From: Vibrio cyclitrophicus
Lineage (GTDB): Bacteria; Pseudomonadota; Gammaproteobacteria; Enterobacterales; Vibrionaceae
Direction: 5' to 3'
DNA: 64,000 nt
Assembly: GCF_024347435.1 (NCBI RefSeq)
Contig: NZ_AP025481.1
Span: forward strand, 1,302,001 to 1,366,000
The notes below the pieces were generated by a model. That model saw only the letters and a list, made by a program, of their open reading frames with translations, searched no databases and was not told the DNA's origin. The position numbers and the translations under genes were made by a program. This document shows positions 36,008-47,068 of this stretch, one piece after another. Each line of letters begins with the position of its first letter. Within the stretch, counting starts at the first letter, position 1.

Positions 36008-36484
36008 ATGGCTCGAATAACTCAATTACAGAAACTAGAAAATCAAAAAAACTACGATGAAATCGTATTGAACCTTTTTCTGGCTGAAGGACATGAAGCT
36101 CTAACTTATGCAAGGATTGCTCAGGAAATTGGCATTAGTTTAACAACGCTTCAGGGCTATTATCCATCGACACGTGCTATCCGAACAGTGCTTCACAAGC
36201 ACATGTTATCGATTGTTATAGAAAACCTAGACTTCGCTTCGGAAGAGGTCTTTCTTCAATCATGGCAAAATGCTTTAGACAATGAACAATTCCGATACGT
36301 TATCAAACTGATGTTTTTTCATGCCTCACAGGTCAAAAGTCCCGAAGCATTCAATGTCAGTTCAGATGGTCTGTTTCGCGAAAAAATGCTGAATAGCTTC
36401 GGGACCGACTCTGCTCGCATCCTTGAAACGGTAATAGGACGTTCAATGTTCTACCTAACTAACCTTGGAACACCATCAAATTAG
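36008..36484 (+). CDS. TetR-like transcriptional regulator
   Basis: This 158-residue protein has an N-terminal helix-turn-helix of TetR type (ALTYARIAQEIGISLTTLQGYYPSTRAIRTVL, about residues 30-65) and a short helical domain that should bind a ligand or form the dimer. It is shorter than classical TetR proteins of about 200 residues. I start at ATG 36008 rather than an upstream GTG. An inverted repeat lies just before it and may be its operator. Its target and signal are unknown; the ECF operon upstream and glgB downstream are candidates only by position. Confidence 0.72.
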   Translation: MARITQLQKLENQKNYDEIVLNLFLAEGHEALTYARIAQEIGISLTTLQGYYPSTRAIRTVLHKHMLSIVIENLDFASEEVFLQSWQNALDNEQFRYVIKLMFFHASQVKSPEAFNVSSDGLFREKMLNSFGTDSARILETVIGRSMFYLTNLGTPSN

Positions 36485-36496
36485 TTTCGAAGCAAT

Positions 36497-36527
36497 AAAA
36501 ATGGGAGCTTAAAGCTCCCATTTTTTT
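36497..36527. terminator. Bidirectional terminator between the regulator and glgB
   Basis: AAAATGGGAGCTT/AAGCTCCCATTTT is an almost perfect palindrome followed by seven Ts, with As on the other side. It serves the TetR-like gene and the leftward mal/glg operon. Confidence 0.88.
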
Positions 36528-36541
36528 ATTTTAACAATCGG

Positions 36542-38722
36542 TTAATTCAGTTTATAAAAAACCGTCGATAACGGTGGTAGGCGTAGCTCAATCGATGTGT
36601 CTAGCCCTTCGCTTTCTACTGATTCAATCTCAGCGACTTTCTTCACTTCAAAACCGCTACCTGCGTAATCAACCGAGTCTGTATTCAACAATAGTGAATA
36701 CTTCCCTTTTGCTGGAACACCTAATCGGAAATGCTCGTGAGGGACTGGTGTAAAGTTAGAAACTACCAATACACGCTCACCTGACTCACTGATACGCTCA
36801 TGCGCAAGAATGCTCGCTTCTGCAGAATCTTGTAGACGCCATTCAAAGCCTTTCGGGTCAAAATCAAGGTCATGCATTGCAGCTTCAGAGCGGTATAGGT
36901 TATTCAGGTCTCTGGTTAAGCGCTGAACACCTTGATGACGATCGTAATCCAGCAAGAACCATTGCAGTTGATCATCGTGGTTCCATTCAGCCGTCTGACC
37001 AAATTCAGCACCCATGAAATTCAACTTCTTACCTGGCTGTGCATACATGTAACCCATATAAGCACGTAAGTTGGCTGTTTGTTGCCATTCATCACCAGGC
37101 ATCTTGTTGTGGATAGACCCCTTACCGTAAACCACCTCATCGTGTGACAAAGATAATACATAATTTTCACTGTGTGCGTAGACCAGCGGGAAAGTAATCG
37201 TATCGTGGTGATATTTACGGTTAATCGGGTCCTCTTGGATGTAAGATAAACTGTCGTGCATCCAGCCCATATTCCACTTAAAGCCGAAGCCTAAGCCGCC
37301 CATAAAGGTCGGTGCCGAAACACCAGGGAAAGCAGTCGATTCTTCAGCAATCGTCATCGCATTCGGGAAGTGTTTATAAACTTCTTCGTTCATCCACTTA
37401 AGGGTAGCAATGGCGTCATAGTTTTCGTTGCCGCCATCTGCGTTCGGAATCCATTGGTCATGGCTACGCGAATAATCGAGATACAGCATCGAAGCAACCG
37501 CATCAACACGGATGCCATCGATATGGAATTGTTCGAACCAGTACAAAGCGTTTGCTACCAAGAAACGACGAACATGCTCTTTGCCTAAATCATAAATGTA
37601 CGAGTTCCAGTCTTGATGCCAACCACGACGTGGATCTGGATCGTGGAACAATGGCGTACCATCGAAGTTTGCTAGGCCGTGATCATCACTTGGGAAGTGA
37701 GCAGGAACCCAATCTAGTACCACACCTAAGCCAGCTTGGTGACATTGGTCGACAAAGTATTTGAAATCATCAGGAGATCCAAAACGACTAGTCGGTGCAA
37801 ATAGACCAACAGGTTGATAACCCCAAGAACCGTAGAATGGGTGCTCTGAAACTGGCATTAGCTCAACGTGTGTGTAGCCAAGATCCGTCAAGTATGGAAT
37901 TAGCTCTGCCGCAAGCTCGCGATAATTTAAGAACTCTCCTTCGGCGTTACGCTTCCAAGAACCTGCATGCAGTTCATAGAACGAAAGTGCTTCTTTGCGC
38001 TTTTGCGTAACAGGGCGATTCTGCCATTGACTATCTTGCCACTCGTAACGAGCGTGGTCGTAAGTCACTGATGAGAACGATGGGTATTGCTCTGAGTAGA
38101 AGCCCCATGGGTCAGCTTTATGTGGTAAGCCTTCACCATTTGGCCCTTTTAATTCAAACTTGTATTGAGCGCCTTCTTCCAGTTCAGGAATGAATAGGCC
38201 CCACATACCGTAATCTAGGCGTTGCATTGGGTGGCGACGACCATCCCAAGCGTTGAAGTTACCCACCAAACTTGCCGCCGTTGCATGCGGTGCATACACC
38301 AAGAAACGCGTACCTGAAATCGTCTGTTCATCACGCTCTAGCGTAATAAACTGAGCCCCCATGTGATGATACATATCTTTAGGTGTATGAAGATCTTCAT
38401 AACTCGCGTACAGATCGTGGTACTGGTATGGATCATCGATGATCTGCTCTACCCCAGCCCAATCAACCGCAAGTTTATAGTGAGTGAAACGTAGGTCTCT
38501 TTTTTGCTTAAGGATGAAGCCACTTTCACCCTCTCGCGCTAACTCAATACGAGGTTCCTTTCCAACGATCAACTCTACTTTATCTGCCCCTGGAATCCAT
38601 ACTCTTAATGCACCTTGATCTGAAGGTAAGTACGGCCCTAAAAACGCAAACGGGTCAGTGAAACAAGCCTGTGATAGTTGGGTATATATTTGTTTTTGCT
38701 TTGAAATCGAACTTAGTTCCAA
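36542..38722 (-). CDS. glgB: 1,4-alpha-glucan branching enzyme GlgB
   Basis: GlgB makes alpha-1,6 branches in glycogen. The protein has an N-terminal carbohydrate-binding region (about 20-130, PFAFLGPYL), a CBM48 domain ([29 protein letters not shown]) and a GH13 catalytic barrel. The catalytic residues are Asp in [12 protein letters not shown], Glu in [11 protein letters not shown] and Asp in [11 protein letters not shown] choose the TTG at 38722, which has AGGGAG seven bases before it and yields 726 residues, close to E. coli GlgB (728). A further upstream ATG would add 22 hydrophobic residues not seen in the family. It is the third gene of malP-malQ-glgB. Confidence 0.95.
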   Translation of the reverse strand: MELSSISKQKQIYTQLSQACFTDPFAFLGPYLPSDQGALRVWIPGADKVELIVGKEPRIELAREGESGFILKQKRDLRFTHYKLAVDWAGVEQIIDDPYQYHDLYASYEDLHTPKDMYHHMGAQFITLERDEQTISGTRFLVYAPHATAASLVGNFNAWDGRRHPMQRLDYGMWGLFIPELEEGAQYKFELKGPNGEGLPHKADPWGFYSEQYPSFSSVTYDHARYEWQDSQWQNRPVTQKRKEALSFYELHAGSWKRNAEGEFLNYRELAAELIPYLTDLGYTHVELMPVSEHPFYGSWGYQPVGLFAPTSRFGSPDDFKYFVDQCHQAGLGVVLDWVPAHFPSDDHGLANFDGTPLFHDPDPRRGWHQDWNSYIYDLGKEHVRRFLVANALYWFEQFHIDGIRVDAVASMLYLDYSRSHDQWIPNADGGNENYDAIATLKWMNEEVYKHFPNAMTIAEESTAFPGVSAPTFMGGLGFGFKWNMGWMHDSLSYIQEDPINRKYHHDTITFPLVYAHSENYVLSLSHDEVVYGKGSIHNKMPGDEWQQTANLRAYMGYMYAQPGKKLNFMGAEFGQTAEWNHDDQLQWFLLDYDRHQGVQRLTRDLNNLYRSEAAMHDLDFDPKGFEWRLQDSAEASILAHERISESGERVLVVSNFTPVPHEHFRLGVPAKGKYSLLLNTDSVDYAGSGFEVKKVAEIESVESEGLDTSIELRLPPLSTVFYKLN

Positions 38723-38761
38723 AACGTTTCTCCCTAACCAAACATCCAAAAAATATAATAC

Positions 38762-38786
38762 AAAAATGCCCGCTATTAGTGCGGGC
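38762..38786 (-). terminator. Hairpin between malQ and glgB
   Basis: On the minus strand the stem GCCCGC/GCGGGC with a 7-base loop is followed by ATTTTTG. It probably ends or reduces transcription between malQ and glgB. Confidence 0.65.
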
Positions 38787-38897
38787 AATATAACGACAAT
38801 TTATTCTACCAGATGAGCATTCATTATTGAGTGACCGAGGTTGTAGTTTCGTACGCCGTAAGCAAAAAACCACTTATTTTCAAGTCACTCAACGTCA

Positions 38898-41078
38898 TTA
38901 CTTACCTGCTTTTTCTCGAACGTCTGTCAGCTTAGAAGCGATACGATTGACGCCTTCATGAGCGAAAATTTCGTCCAAGTTCATGGATAGTTTACGACGC
39001 CAGTTCGGGTATTCATCTACAGTGCCAGGGATGTTTACTGGCTTGTCCATCTCTAACCAATCTTCCAACTGAACACTCAATAATGTTGAACCACCAGCTG
39101 CAACGTGTAGTTGAAGTGCTTCAGCAAGATAAGAGTCCATCGGTACTTGGCTTGCATCACGACCAACACCTTCAGGTAAGAAGCCATGCCATGCCACTGA
39201 ATCTAAGATACCTTGTTTGCACTCCAGACGGTCATCGAACAAGGTTTCTAGCTGTTCTGCATCTGGGTATAAACCAATCTCTTGACCCATTTTCAAGTCA
39301 TCACAGTGCCAGAAGCCGCGAAGCGTTGGCATATCGTGAGTACACAATGCTGCCATCGATTGTGGTGCGTAGTGTTTCGGTGAAATGAAACCACCATCGT
39401 CTTCCGATGTTTCGAAGAAGAACACTTTGTAAGAATGTACGCCCGCATCCGCTAGGATATCAACGATTTCGTCTGGCACGGTGCCTAAATCTTCACCGAT
39501 AACGCTGCATTGGTAACGGTGAGATTCAAGCGCCAGAATCGAAAGCATATCTTGCACTGGGTAGTAGATGTACGCGCCTTGGGTTGCGTTCTCACCTTTT
39601 GGAATCCACCATAAACGCAGCAGACCTAAAACGTGATCAATACGAAGTGCACCACAATGTTTCATGTTGGCACGAAGCAATTTAATGTACGCGTCGTAGC
39701 TGGTTTCTTGAAGTACTTCAGGGTTCAGCGGTGGTAAACCCCAGTTTTGACCTAAAGGACCAAGAACATCCGGTGGAGCACCGATACTCGCATCCATCAC
39801 TAGGTTGCCTTCATCTGCCCACGTTTCGCTACCTGAATCCGCAACGCCTACCGCTAAGTCACGGTACAGGCCAACAGCCATCCCCTTCTCTTCTGCAAGA
39901 GACTGGGCATCGTTGATTTGGCAATCCGCTAACCATTGCAGGTACATGTACAGATGAACGTTTTCTAGGTTCTCTTTGATGTATTTCTGTGTTGCTGGGC
40001 TTTCGAATGTGCGGTATTTCTCAGGGAATACAGGCCAGCCCCACATACCTGAATCTTCAGCATGTAACTCACCATGCAGAGCATCAAACGCCGCTTGATG
40101 CATCAGGCTTTCACCGCCTTCTTCAACAAACGCTAAGAACGCTTGTGCACGATCGCTGTTTTTATCTAAATGACGAGTCTTAAATTCTGCGAATAACAGA
40201 GGCAAGATGCTCATCTTAAGCTCGGACACTTCAGTGTAATTCACCCAGTGTGCTTCACGAGCTTTCTGTAGGCGCTGTTGGAATTCAGCACTGCCTACCG
40301 TTTGTTGTGCTTCAGCACTTAACGCGAATTCAGGTACTGAGCTCACATCAATGTATAATATGTTCAACCAACGACGTGAGGACGGGCTGTATGGGCTCGC
40401 GCCTTCTGGGTTCGCTGGGAATAATGAGTGGATTGGGTTTAGACCAACAAAATCACCACCGCGAGACGCGATATCGGCAACAAGTTGTTTTAGATCGCCA
40501 AAATCACCAATGCCCCAGTTGTGCTGAGTTCTGAGAGTGTAGAGTTGAACGCTTGGTCCCCAAAGCTTTTTGCCTTGCTCGATTAGTGATTGCTTGAAAC
40601 ACGCTTTTGGCGTAATGATTAATGTCATCTCGTAAGGCTTCTTACGGCGCTTACGGCTCACAATTAGCTTGTGGTAACCCCATGCCAAATCACTTGGCAA
40701 TGCAAACACTAAAGGGCCACCCTCTGCACGCTCATCACGAACGACTTGAGATTGAAGATAGCCTTCAAGTACCTCTCCTTGCTCGGTTTCTAAGCGCCAG
40801 CTGAACTCACTTTCACGAGCACTTACACCTAGATTAAGCGCCACTTCTACTGGCTCACCGTCACGCAAGACAAGAACTGGGTCTAGTACATCTTTTTTGT
40901 GTTTTCTTTCTGCTGATTTTAGCAGTGCATCATCGCTGCTTGTATCGTAGCCCAATGAAGCCAATAGAGACGTAATCGTCTCGTCTGATACTTGTGCTTC
41001 ATCGCCCCACGCACTAACGTAACTGTCGGCAATATTTGCCATTTCTGCGACTTGTTTTAATACGGTCTGTTCTTTCAT
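38898..41078 (-). CDS. malQ: 4-alpha-glucanotransferase (amylomaltase) MalQ
   Basis: MalQ transfers glucan segments between maltodextrins, making longer chains for phosphorylase. The 726-residue protein belongs to family GH77. Motifs include the nucleophile region LRIDHVLGLLRLWWIP, the acid/base region VIGEDLGTVPDEI and CTHDMPTLRGFW, in the normal order. An N-terminal extension of about 150 residues precedes the barrel, as in MalQ of enteric bacteria. It follows malP with a 174-base gap that contains a strong hairpin, and its product works on the same substrates as MalP. Confidence 0.95.
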   Translation of the reverse strand: MKEQTVLKQVAEMANIADSYVSAWGDEAQVSDETITSLLASLGYDTSSDDALLKSAERKHKKDVLDPVLVLRDGEPVEVALNLGVSARESEFSWRLETEQGEVLEGYLQSQVVRDERAEGGPLVFALPSDLAWGYHKLIVSRKRRKKPYEMTLIITPKACFKQSLIEQGKKLWGPSVQLYTLRTQHNWGIGDFGDLKQLVADIASRGGDFVGLNPIHSLFPANPEGASPYSPSSRRWLNILYIDVSSVPEFALSAEAQQTVGSAEFQQRLQKAREAHWVNYTEVSELKMSILPLLFAEFKTRHLDKNSDRAQAFLAFVEEGGESLMHQAAFDALHGELHAEDSGMWGWPVFPEKYRTFESPATQKYIKENLENVHLYMYLQWLADCQINDAQSLAEEKGMAVGLYRDLAVGVADSGSETWADEGNLVMDASIGAPPDVLGPLGQNWGLPPLNPEVLQETSYDAYIKLLRANMKHCGALRIDHVLGLLRLWWIPKGENATQGAYIYYPVQDMLSILALESHRYQCSVIGEDLGTVPDEIVDILADAGVHSYKVFFFETSEDDGGFISPKHYAPQSMAALCTHDMPTLRGFWHCDDLKMGQEIGLYPDAEQLETLFDDRLECKQGILDSVAWHGFLPEGVGRDASQVPMDSYLAEALQLHVAAGGSTLLSVQLEDWLEMDKPVNIPGTVDEYPNWRRKLSMNLDEIFAHEGVNRIASKLTDVREKAGK

Positions 41079-41214
41079 CGCTCTCTCCGAAAACGTTCTA
41101 ACGCTTTCAATTTTGTAGGGTTGTTATTTAATCTGTTGTTCATCAATCAGCTTGTGAACGATTCAGTTTATAAGCCGTTAATTTGAAACTACTGGCTTGT
41201 GCACAAGTCAATTG

Positions 41215-41239
41215 AGCCAAGGCAGAAACTGCCTTGGCT
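41215..41239 (-). other. Strong intercistronic hairpin between malP and malQ
   Basis: AGCCAAGGCAG/CTGCCTTGGCT is a perfect 11-bp stem with a 3-base loop. On the minus strand no T-run follows, so it is more likely to protect the malP 3' end after processing than to terminate transcription. Confidence 0.6.
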
Positions 41240-41252
41240 GCTTTTGGGTTTA

Positions 41253-43706
41253 TTAACGGTTAACCGCTTCAAGTTTCCAAATATTATTCACGTAGTCGCG
41301 GATTGAGCGGTCTGATGTGAACTTACCAACCAATGCTGTGTTAAGAATTGCTTTCTTAGCCCAACCGGCTTGGTCTTTGTACTGCTTGCCCATGTCTTCA
41401 TGTGCTTTCACATAAGATGCGAAGTCAGCAAGACATAGGTATGGGTCACCACCGTCTAGCAGGCTATCAAACGTTGCACGCAGGAGGCCTGGTTGACCTG
41501 GAGAGAACTCATCGCCTGTCAGTAGGTCTAGAGAAGCTTTCAGTAGTGGGTCAGCATTGTAGTAGTCGTAAGGGTTATAACCTTGAGCTTGCAACGCCAC
41601 AACACCATCAACGTCTAGGCCGAAGATGTAGATATTTTCATCGCCAACTTCTTCACGAATCTCAACGTTTGCACCATCCATCGTACCGATAGTTAGAGCA
41701 CCGTTTAGAGCCATCTTCATGTTGCCCGTACCTGATGCTTCTTTACCAGCTAATGAAATTTGCTGAGAAACGTCTGCTGCTGGAATGATGATTTCAGCCA
41801 TGCTCACTCGGTAGTCAGGGATGAATACCACTTTCAACTTGTTGCCGATACGAGGATCGTTGTTAATCTTCTCTGCAATCTTGTTAACCGCAAAGATGAT
41901 TTCTTTGGCTAGGTGATAACCTGGAGCTGCTTTCGCTGCGAAGAAACATACACGTGGCTCACACTCGAAACCAGGTTCGTTTAGAATACGGTGGTACAGA
42001 GATAGAATGTGTAGCAAGTCTAGGTGCTGACGCTTGTATTCGTGTAGACGCTTGATTTGCACGTCGAAGATAGCGTTAGTATCTAGCTCGATACCCATGT
42101 TTTCTTGAACCCAATCAGCAAGACGCTGTTTGTTTTCTTTCTTAACAGCCATGAATTCTTTTTGGAATTTCGCGTCTGTTGCAAACTTAGCGATGCCTTC
42201 TAGCTGCTCAAGTTTTGCAGGCCACTCAGTACCGATCTTACCTGTGATTAACGTAGATAGACCTGGGTTACAGAACTTCAACCAACGACGTGGCGTGATG
42301 CCGTTCGTTACGTTAGTCAATTTGCCAGGGAAGATTTCGTTGAACTCAGGGAACAAGTCTTTCTTAACCAGTTGTGAGTGAAGTGCAGCTACACCGTTTA
42401 CTTTGTAAGAACCAATCACACATAGGTTTGCCATGCGAACCATACGGTGGAAACCTTCTTGAATGATAGAAAGCTTCGCTTGTTTCTCACCATCACCAGG
42501 CCACATCTTGCGAACTTCTTGCATGAAGCGGTGGTTAATTTCAAAAATAATTTCCATGTGACGTGGAAGAAGACGATTGATCAAAGATTCAGACCAAGTC
42601 TCTAGTGCTTCTGGAAGCAGTGTGTGGTTCGTGTACGCGAACGTGTGAGCACTGATTTCCCAAGCTTGGTCCCAAGTTAAACCTTTCTCATCGATCAGGA
42701 TGCGCATCAATTCAGGGATAGCGATAGTTGGGTGCGTATCGTTCAGTTGAATCGTTTCTTGTTTAGGAAGGTCTTCTAGAGAGAAACCTGCTGCTTCGTG
42801 ACGACGTAGAATATCGCGAACAGACGCTGCTGAGTGGAAGTACTGCTGCATTAGACGCAGAGTCTTACCTTTCTCGTGGTTGTCATTCGGGTAAAGTACT
42901 TTAGTGATGTTACCTGCATCGATTAGCGAGTGTTGCGCTTCGAAGTAGTCACCGTTGTTAAAGCTTGCTAGTGAGAATGGTGCAATTGCCTGACATTCCC
43001 AAAGACGCAGCGGGTAAACCGTGTTTGACTCGTAACCTACGATAGGTAGATCCCAAGGCATTGCTTTTACTTCCATACCCGGAACCCAAGTACGAACTTC
43101 TTTACCGTCGATGTATTCAACTTCTACATGACCGTAAAAACCAATGTGTTGTGCTAGTTCTGGACGAGCCACTTCCCATGGGTAACCTTCAACACCACGC
43201 CATGCGTCAGGTGCTTCTTGTTGACGACCGTCTTGGAAAGACTGTTTGAATAGACCATATTCGTAGTGAAGACCGTAGCCTACTGTTGGGTATTCTTGAG
43301 CGGCACAAGAATCCATGAAACAAGCAGCTAGACGACCAAGGCCACCATTACCTAGTGATGGATCGCGTTCTTCTTCTAGAAGATCCGTTAGGTTTTGACC
43401 TAGCTCTTCCATTGCATGAGTGATCTGTTCGTACAGACCCATGCTGATCAGGTTATTACCGGTTAAACGACCAATCAAAAACTCTAGTGAAAGGTAGTTA
43501 ACGCTCTTCGCGTTCTTAATTTTTTCGTCATTTTCAGTTTCTAACAGATCAAATGTTGTGAGTTCTGCTAGCGCACGCCCCATTGCTAGGTACCATGCGC
43601 GGCTATCTGCGTTTTCAATCGTTGTTGCGTAGGTTGCAGATAAATGCTTCTTAACGCTTTCTTGGAACGACACTTTATCGAAAGTTTTTTGCTGAGTTGG
43701 TTTCAT
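41253..43706 (-). CDS. malP: Maltodextrin/glycogen phosphorylase MalP
   Basis: MalP releases glucose-1-phosphate from alpha-1,4-glucans using phosphate and pyridoxal phosphate. The 817-residue length and sequence match GH/GT35 phosphorylases: GNGGLGRLAACFMDS near residue 115 and YEYGLFKQ, then near the end EASGTGNMKMALNGALTIGTMDGANVEI, whose Lys carries the cofactor. It is the first gene of the leftward malP-malQ-glgB unit and divergent from malT, the activator gene. The position and a CRP-like site in the shared region support MalT/CRP control. Confidence 0.96.
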   Translation of the reverse strand: MKPTQQKTFDKVSFQESVKKHLSATYATTIENADSRAWYLAMGRALAELTTFDLLETENDEKIKNAKSVNYLSLEFLIGRLTGNNLISMGLYEQITHAMEELGQNLTDLLEEERDPSLGNGGLGRLAACFMDSCAAQEYPTVGYGLHYEYGLFKQSFQDGRQQEAPDAWRGVEGYPWEVARPELAQHIGFYGHVEVEYIDGKEVRTWVPGMEVKAMPWDLPIVGYESNTVYPLRLWECQAIAPFSLASFNNGDYFEAQHSLIDAGNITKVLYPNDNHEKGKTLRLMQQYFHSAASVRDILRRHEAAGFSLEDLPKQETIQLNDTHPTIAIPELMRILIDEKGLTWDQAWEISAHTFAYTNHTLLPEALETWSESLINRLLPRHMEIIFEINHRFMQEVRKMWPGDGEKQAKLSIIQEGFHRMVRMANLCVIGSYKVNGVAALHSQLVKKDLFPEFNEIFPGKLTNVTNGITPRRWLKFCNPGLSTLITGKIGTEWPAKLEQLEGIAKFATDAKFQKEFMAVKKENKQRLADWVQENMGIELDTNAIFDVQIKRLHEYKRQHLDLLHILSLYHRILNEPGFECEPRVCFFAAKAAPGYHLAKEIIFAVNKIAEKINNDPRIGNKLKVVFIPDYRVSMAEIIIPAADVSQQISLAGKEASGTGNMKMALNGALTIGTMDGANVEIREEVGDENIYIFGLDVDGVVALQAQGYNPYDYYNADPLLKASLDLLTGDEFSPGQPGLLRATFDSLLDGGDPYLCLADFASYVKAHEDMGKQYKDQAGWAKKAILNTALVGKFTSDRSIRDYVNNIWKLEAVNR

Positions 43707-43885
43707 TTCAGAAATCTCGCTTTTAATAGTTCTAATTCATCTGTGACATATCGTGCATGGTCACCATTAACTAAACATCCTCCCGCCCGTACGACTAACT
43801 AGGAGTAGATGAGAGGGCGTAGGGGGCGTACCGACATGGGGTTAGTGATCTGACTCTCATGTTCTGACTTAGAACAAAAACTTGG

Positions 43886-43901
43886 AGTGACTGAGATCAC
43901 A
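43886..43901. promoter_or_regulatory. CRP-like site, malP side
   Basis: AGTGACTGAGATCACA matches the TGTGA-N6-TCACA consensus in nine of ten positions. It lies about 180 bases from the malP start. Confidence 0.55.
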
Positions 43902-44068
43902 AGGTCCCGTTCGATAACTTAACTTCAATTGATGTGACTTTTATTTAACCCATTTGAAGTTATTGCCAAATCTGATATTTAGATCACGAAAAAATTTCTC
44001 TCGTCTCATCTTTTACATAAAATCTTGTACAGGGGAGGACAAGGTCACATTAAAAAAACGCCCCACTA

Positions 44069-44084
44069 AGTGAGATATGTCACA
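44069..44084. promoter_or_regulatory. CRP-like site, malT side
   Basis: AGTGAGATATGTCACA matches TGTGA-N6-TCACA in nine of ten positions. It lies about 190 bases upstream of the malT ATG, and malT is CRP-activated in E. coli. Confidence 0.6.
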
Positions 44085-44275
44085 AATAAAGGGCGTAGAA
44101 CATCAAAAACCTGCAGGAGTGCAAGGTTTCTGAGGAGGATCATAGTCGGTATCGTTTGGCATCACGTACTATGACTGAAGACTTAAGTAATCAGGCGAAT
44201 GTCATTGGACATGTACTCAACGATAGATTGAGATAATCCATAGCATAAGCCACGGAATAGGTGAAAAACTTAAAC

Positions 44276-46984
44276 ATGTGGATCCCTTCGAAACTGACTC
44301 GTCCCGGCCGCCTACATAACGCAATCTTGCGACCGAGAGTTCTCGATCTGCTACAACATGCAGATTGCTATAAGCTAGTATTGTTTCGCTCTCCAGCGGG
44401 ATACGGCAAAACCACCATGGCTGCGCAGTGGCTGGTAGATAAACCCAATGTAGGTTGGTACAGCATCGATGATAGTGACAACGATGCATTCCGGTTCATC
44501 AACTACCTCCTACAATCACTCAATAAAGCGACTCAAAATGCCTGTCCTAACGCCCAAAAATTGGCAGAAAAACGACAGTTTTCATCACTGCATTCTTTAT
44601 TAAGTGAAGTGTTTGCTGAGATGTCTGAATTCCATCACGAATGTTTCCTGGTGCTGGATGACTATCACTTGGTTAATAATGATGACATTCATGAAGCGAT
44701 GCGCTTTTTCCTCAAACACATGCCCGACAATTTAACGCTTGTGGTAACCAGTCGTGGTACACCACCACTTGGCACAGCAAACCTGCGCGTTCGTGACTTA
44801 ATGATCGAATTAGGTAATGACTCGCTGGCGTTTGATACCGAAGAAACCACACGCTTTTTCAATCAACGTGTTGCCGATGGCATTGATGACACAACGGCAG
44901 ACAGTATTTGTAGCTATGTAGAAGGTTGGCCTTCTGCACTGCAACTTATCGCGCTTCAAGCACAACACCAAAAACGCACACTTGCCCAATCAGCCGAGTC
45001 GTTCTCTCACTTTAACCATGCCCACCTTTGGGACTATTTGGTTGAAGAAGTGTTCGATCTATTAGACAAAGAAACTCGACACTTCTTAATGCAATGTTCT
45101 GTGCTTGATCACTTCAATGACGAATTAGTCTGCGCACTGACACAACGTGAAGACGCACTCGGAATGATTGAATCACTCAACCGTTTTGGCTTATTCATCT
45201 ACCCGCTTGAGGGCGAAAAAAACTGGTACCGCTTCCATAATCTGTTTGGTGAATTTCTAGCACACGAACGTCAGGCGCGAATTCCTCAGCAAGAAGCTGA
45301 ATTGCATCGAAGTGCCGCTAAAGCGTGGATCAAACAGAAAACGCCTCACCAAGCACTACGACATGCACAACGTGCTGAAGACCCGGACCTGATCATTCAA
45401 ATTCTTACAGAGCACGGCTGGCCGATGTTCAACCAAGGTGAGTTGTCTTCGTTAGAAATGGCGATCAAGCAACTGACCACCGATCAGCTTTACAGCGAGC
45501 CTAAGCTATCAATGCTGCGCGCGTGGCTTGCACAAAGCCAGCACCGCTATGATCAAGTGGGTACTTTGTTGGAAGAGGCTGAAACTCAATATCAAGATCG
45601 AAACATCGAGCTCGATACTCAACAACAAGGCCAATACAATGCCTTGCGCGCCCAAGTCGCCATCAACAGTAATGAACCTGAAAAAGCATTAGAACTTGCT
45701 GAACTTTCGTTGAGTCAGTTAAACACAACAGTTTATCGTAGCCGCATTGTAGCAACCTCGGTTGTTGGTGAAGTGAATCACGTAATGGGCAACCTCAGTC
45801 GTGCGTTACCAATGATGCAACAAACAGAGAAACTCGCGCGCCAATATCAGGTTTACCATCAAGCCTTGTGGGCCATTCTGCAACAGAGTGAAATTTTGAT
45901 TGCTCAAGGCTACGTTCAAGCGGCGTTCGAACTGCAAGACAGTGCGTTCAAATTGATCGAAGAGCATCAATTACAATACGTACCTCTACATGAGTTTCTA
46001 TTGCGTGTACGTGCCCAGATATTCTGGTGTTGGAACCGATTAGATGAAGCAGAAGAGTGTTGCTACAAAGGTTTAGATATTCTTGGTCACCATTCACCAA
46101 GTAAGCACCTGCACAGCTATTCAATGCTGGCTCGTATTTCACTGAGCCGTGGAGAGATTGATAAAGCATCAAAGTTTATCGACCAAATTCAACACCTATT
46201 ACGCCAATCCACCTACCATGTAGACTGGACGGCGAACGCTTCTCTTTCTCTGATCCTATTTTGGCAAGTAAAAGGCGATAAAGAAGCCATTCGTGATTGG
46301 TTAAATGTGGCGGTTCGACCTGAATCAGCGAGTAACCACTTCTGTCAGCTTCAATGGAGAAACATTGTTCGCGCTCATATCATCCTTGAGCAATACGAAG
46401 ACGCAGAAGAAGCATTGGCATTCTTGAAGAGTGAAGCTCAACGCTCTCACCTTGTGACGGATACCAACCGAAACTTAATCGTGGAAGCGGTACTGCGCAC
46501 CCAAATTAACGACGAAGACAGTGCTCGCGTACTTCTTGAAGAAGCCTTACACATGACTAACCAAACCGGTATGGTTGGTAACTTCTTAGTAGACGGTGGC
46601 ACAATTGGTCATATCTTAGATAAGTTGAGCAACAAGCCGGGCTTAGGTGATTTAGAACGTCATCGTGCGCAGCAGATTATGAAAGATATCTCGACGACTC
46701 AGCGTAGCCGATCGGTTCACTTCGATGAAGACTTTGTTGAGAATTTGGTTAATCACCCTAATATCCCGGAGCTTGTGCGTACTAGCCCACTCACTCAACG
46801 TGAATGGCAGGTGCTTGGCCTGATCTATTCTGGATTCAGTAATGAACAGATCGCTCAAGAGCTCGATGTAGCAGGGACCACCATCAAAACACACATTCGA
46901 AATCTTTATCAAAAGCTCAATATTGCCAACCGTAAAGAAGCAATCAGTACTGCCGAGAACTTGCTGCAGTTAATGGGGTATTAA
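44276..46984 (+). CDS. malT: Maltose regulon activator MalT
   Basis: MalT is the ATP- and maltotriose-dependent activator of maltose genes. The 902-residue protein (ATG 44276, matching the MxIPSKLxRP start of the family) has a STAND-type ATPase domain with Walker A (SPAGYGKTT), a Walker B-like [10 protein letters not shown] and a winged-helix region. TPR-like helical repeats bind the inducer, and the C-terminal LuxR-type helix-turn-helix reads [20 protein letters not shown]. An upstream GTG would add five residues. It is divergent from malP-malQ-glgB, which it should activate. Confidence 0.96.
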   Translation: MWIPSKLTRPGRLHNAILRPRVLDLLQHADCYKLVLFRSPAGYGKTTMAAQWLVDKPNVGWYSIDDSDNDAFRFINYLLQSLNKATQNACPNAQKLAEKRQFSSLHSLLSEVFAEMSEFHHECFLVLDDYHLVNNDDIHEAMRFFLKHMPDNLTLVVTSRGTPPLGTANLRVRDLMIELGNDSLAFDTEETTRFFNQRVADGIDDTTADSICSYVEGWPSALQLIALQAQHQKRTLAQSAESFSHFNHAHLWDYLVEEVFDLLDKETRHFLMQCSVLDHFNDELVCALTQREDALGMIESLNRFGLFIYPLEGEKNWYRFHNLFGEFLAHERQARIPQQEAELHRSAAKAWIKQKTPHQALRHAQRAEDPDLIIQILTEHGWPMFNQGELSSLEMAIKQLTTDQLYSEPKLSMLRAWLAQSQHRYDQVGTLLEEAETQYQDRNIELDTQQQGQYNALRAQVAINSNEPEKALELAELSLSQLNTTVYRSRIVATSVVGEVNHVMGNLSRALPMMQQTEKLARQYQVYHQALWAILQQSEILIAQGYVQAAFELQDSAFKLIEEHQLQYVPLHEFLLRVRAQIFWCWNRLDEAEECCYKGLDILGHHSPSKHLHSYSMLARISLSRGEIDKASKFIDQIQHLLRQSTYHVDWTANASLSLILFWQVKGDKEAIRDWLNVAVRPESASNHFCQLQWRNIVRAHIILEQYEDAEEALAFLKSEAQRSHLVTDTNRNLIVEAVLRTQINDEDSARVLLEEALHMTNQTGMVGNFLVDGGTIGHILDKLSNKPGLGDLERHRAQQIMKDISTTQRSRSVHFDEDFVENLVNHPNIPELVRTSPLTQREWQVLGLIYSGFSNEQIAQELDVAGTTIKTHIRNLYQKLNIANRKEAISTAENLLQLMGY

Positions 46985-46988
46985 AGCG

Positions 46989-47026
46989 GATTCGAGATTC
47001 GAGATTCGAGATTCGAGATTCGAGAT
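46989..47026. repeat. 7-bp tandem repeat GATTCGA downstream of malT
   Basis: Five perfect copies of GATTCGA and a partial sixth start five bases after the malT stop. Unit and placement resemble the second heptamer repeat at 52086. It should be prone to copy-number change. Confidence 0.95.
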
Positions 47027-47034
47027 AAAGCATA

Positions 47035-47068
47035 AGCTAGTCACCCATAGTGGCTGGCTTTTTTTTCT
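47035..47068 (+). terminator. Terminator of malT
   Basis: AGCTAGTCAC and GTGGCTGGCT pair over ten positions with G-U wobbles around a 5-base loop, followed by eight Ts. Confidence 0.75.

Larger units (their letters stand above)
43707..44275. promoter_or_regulatory. Divergent malP-malT control region
   Basis: This 569-base region separates the leftward malP operon and the rightward malT gene. It holds two CRP-like sites (listed separately) and a GGGGAGGA motif at 44032-44039 that resembles the MalT-box core on the plus strand. The arrangement resembles the E. coli malT/malPQ region. I see no ORF. Confidence 0.5.
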
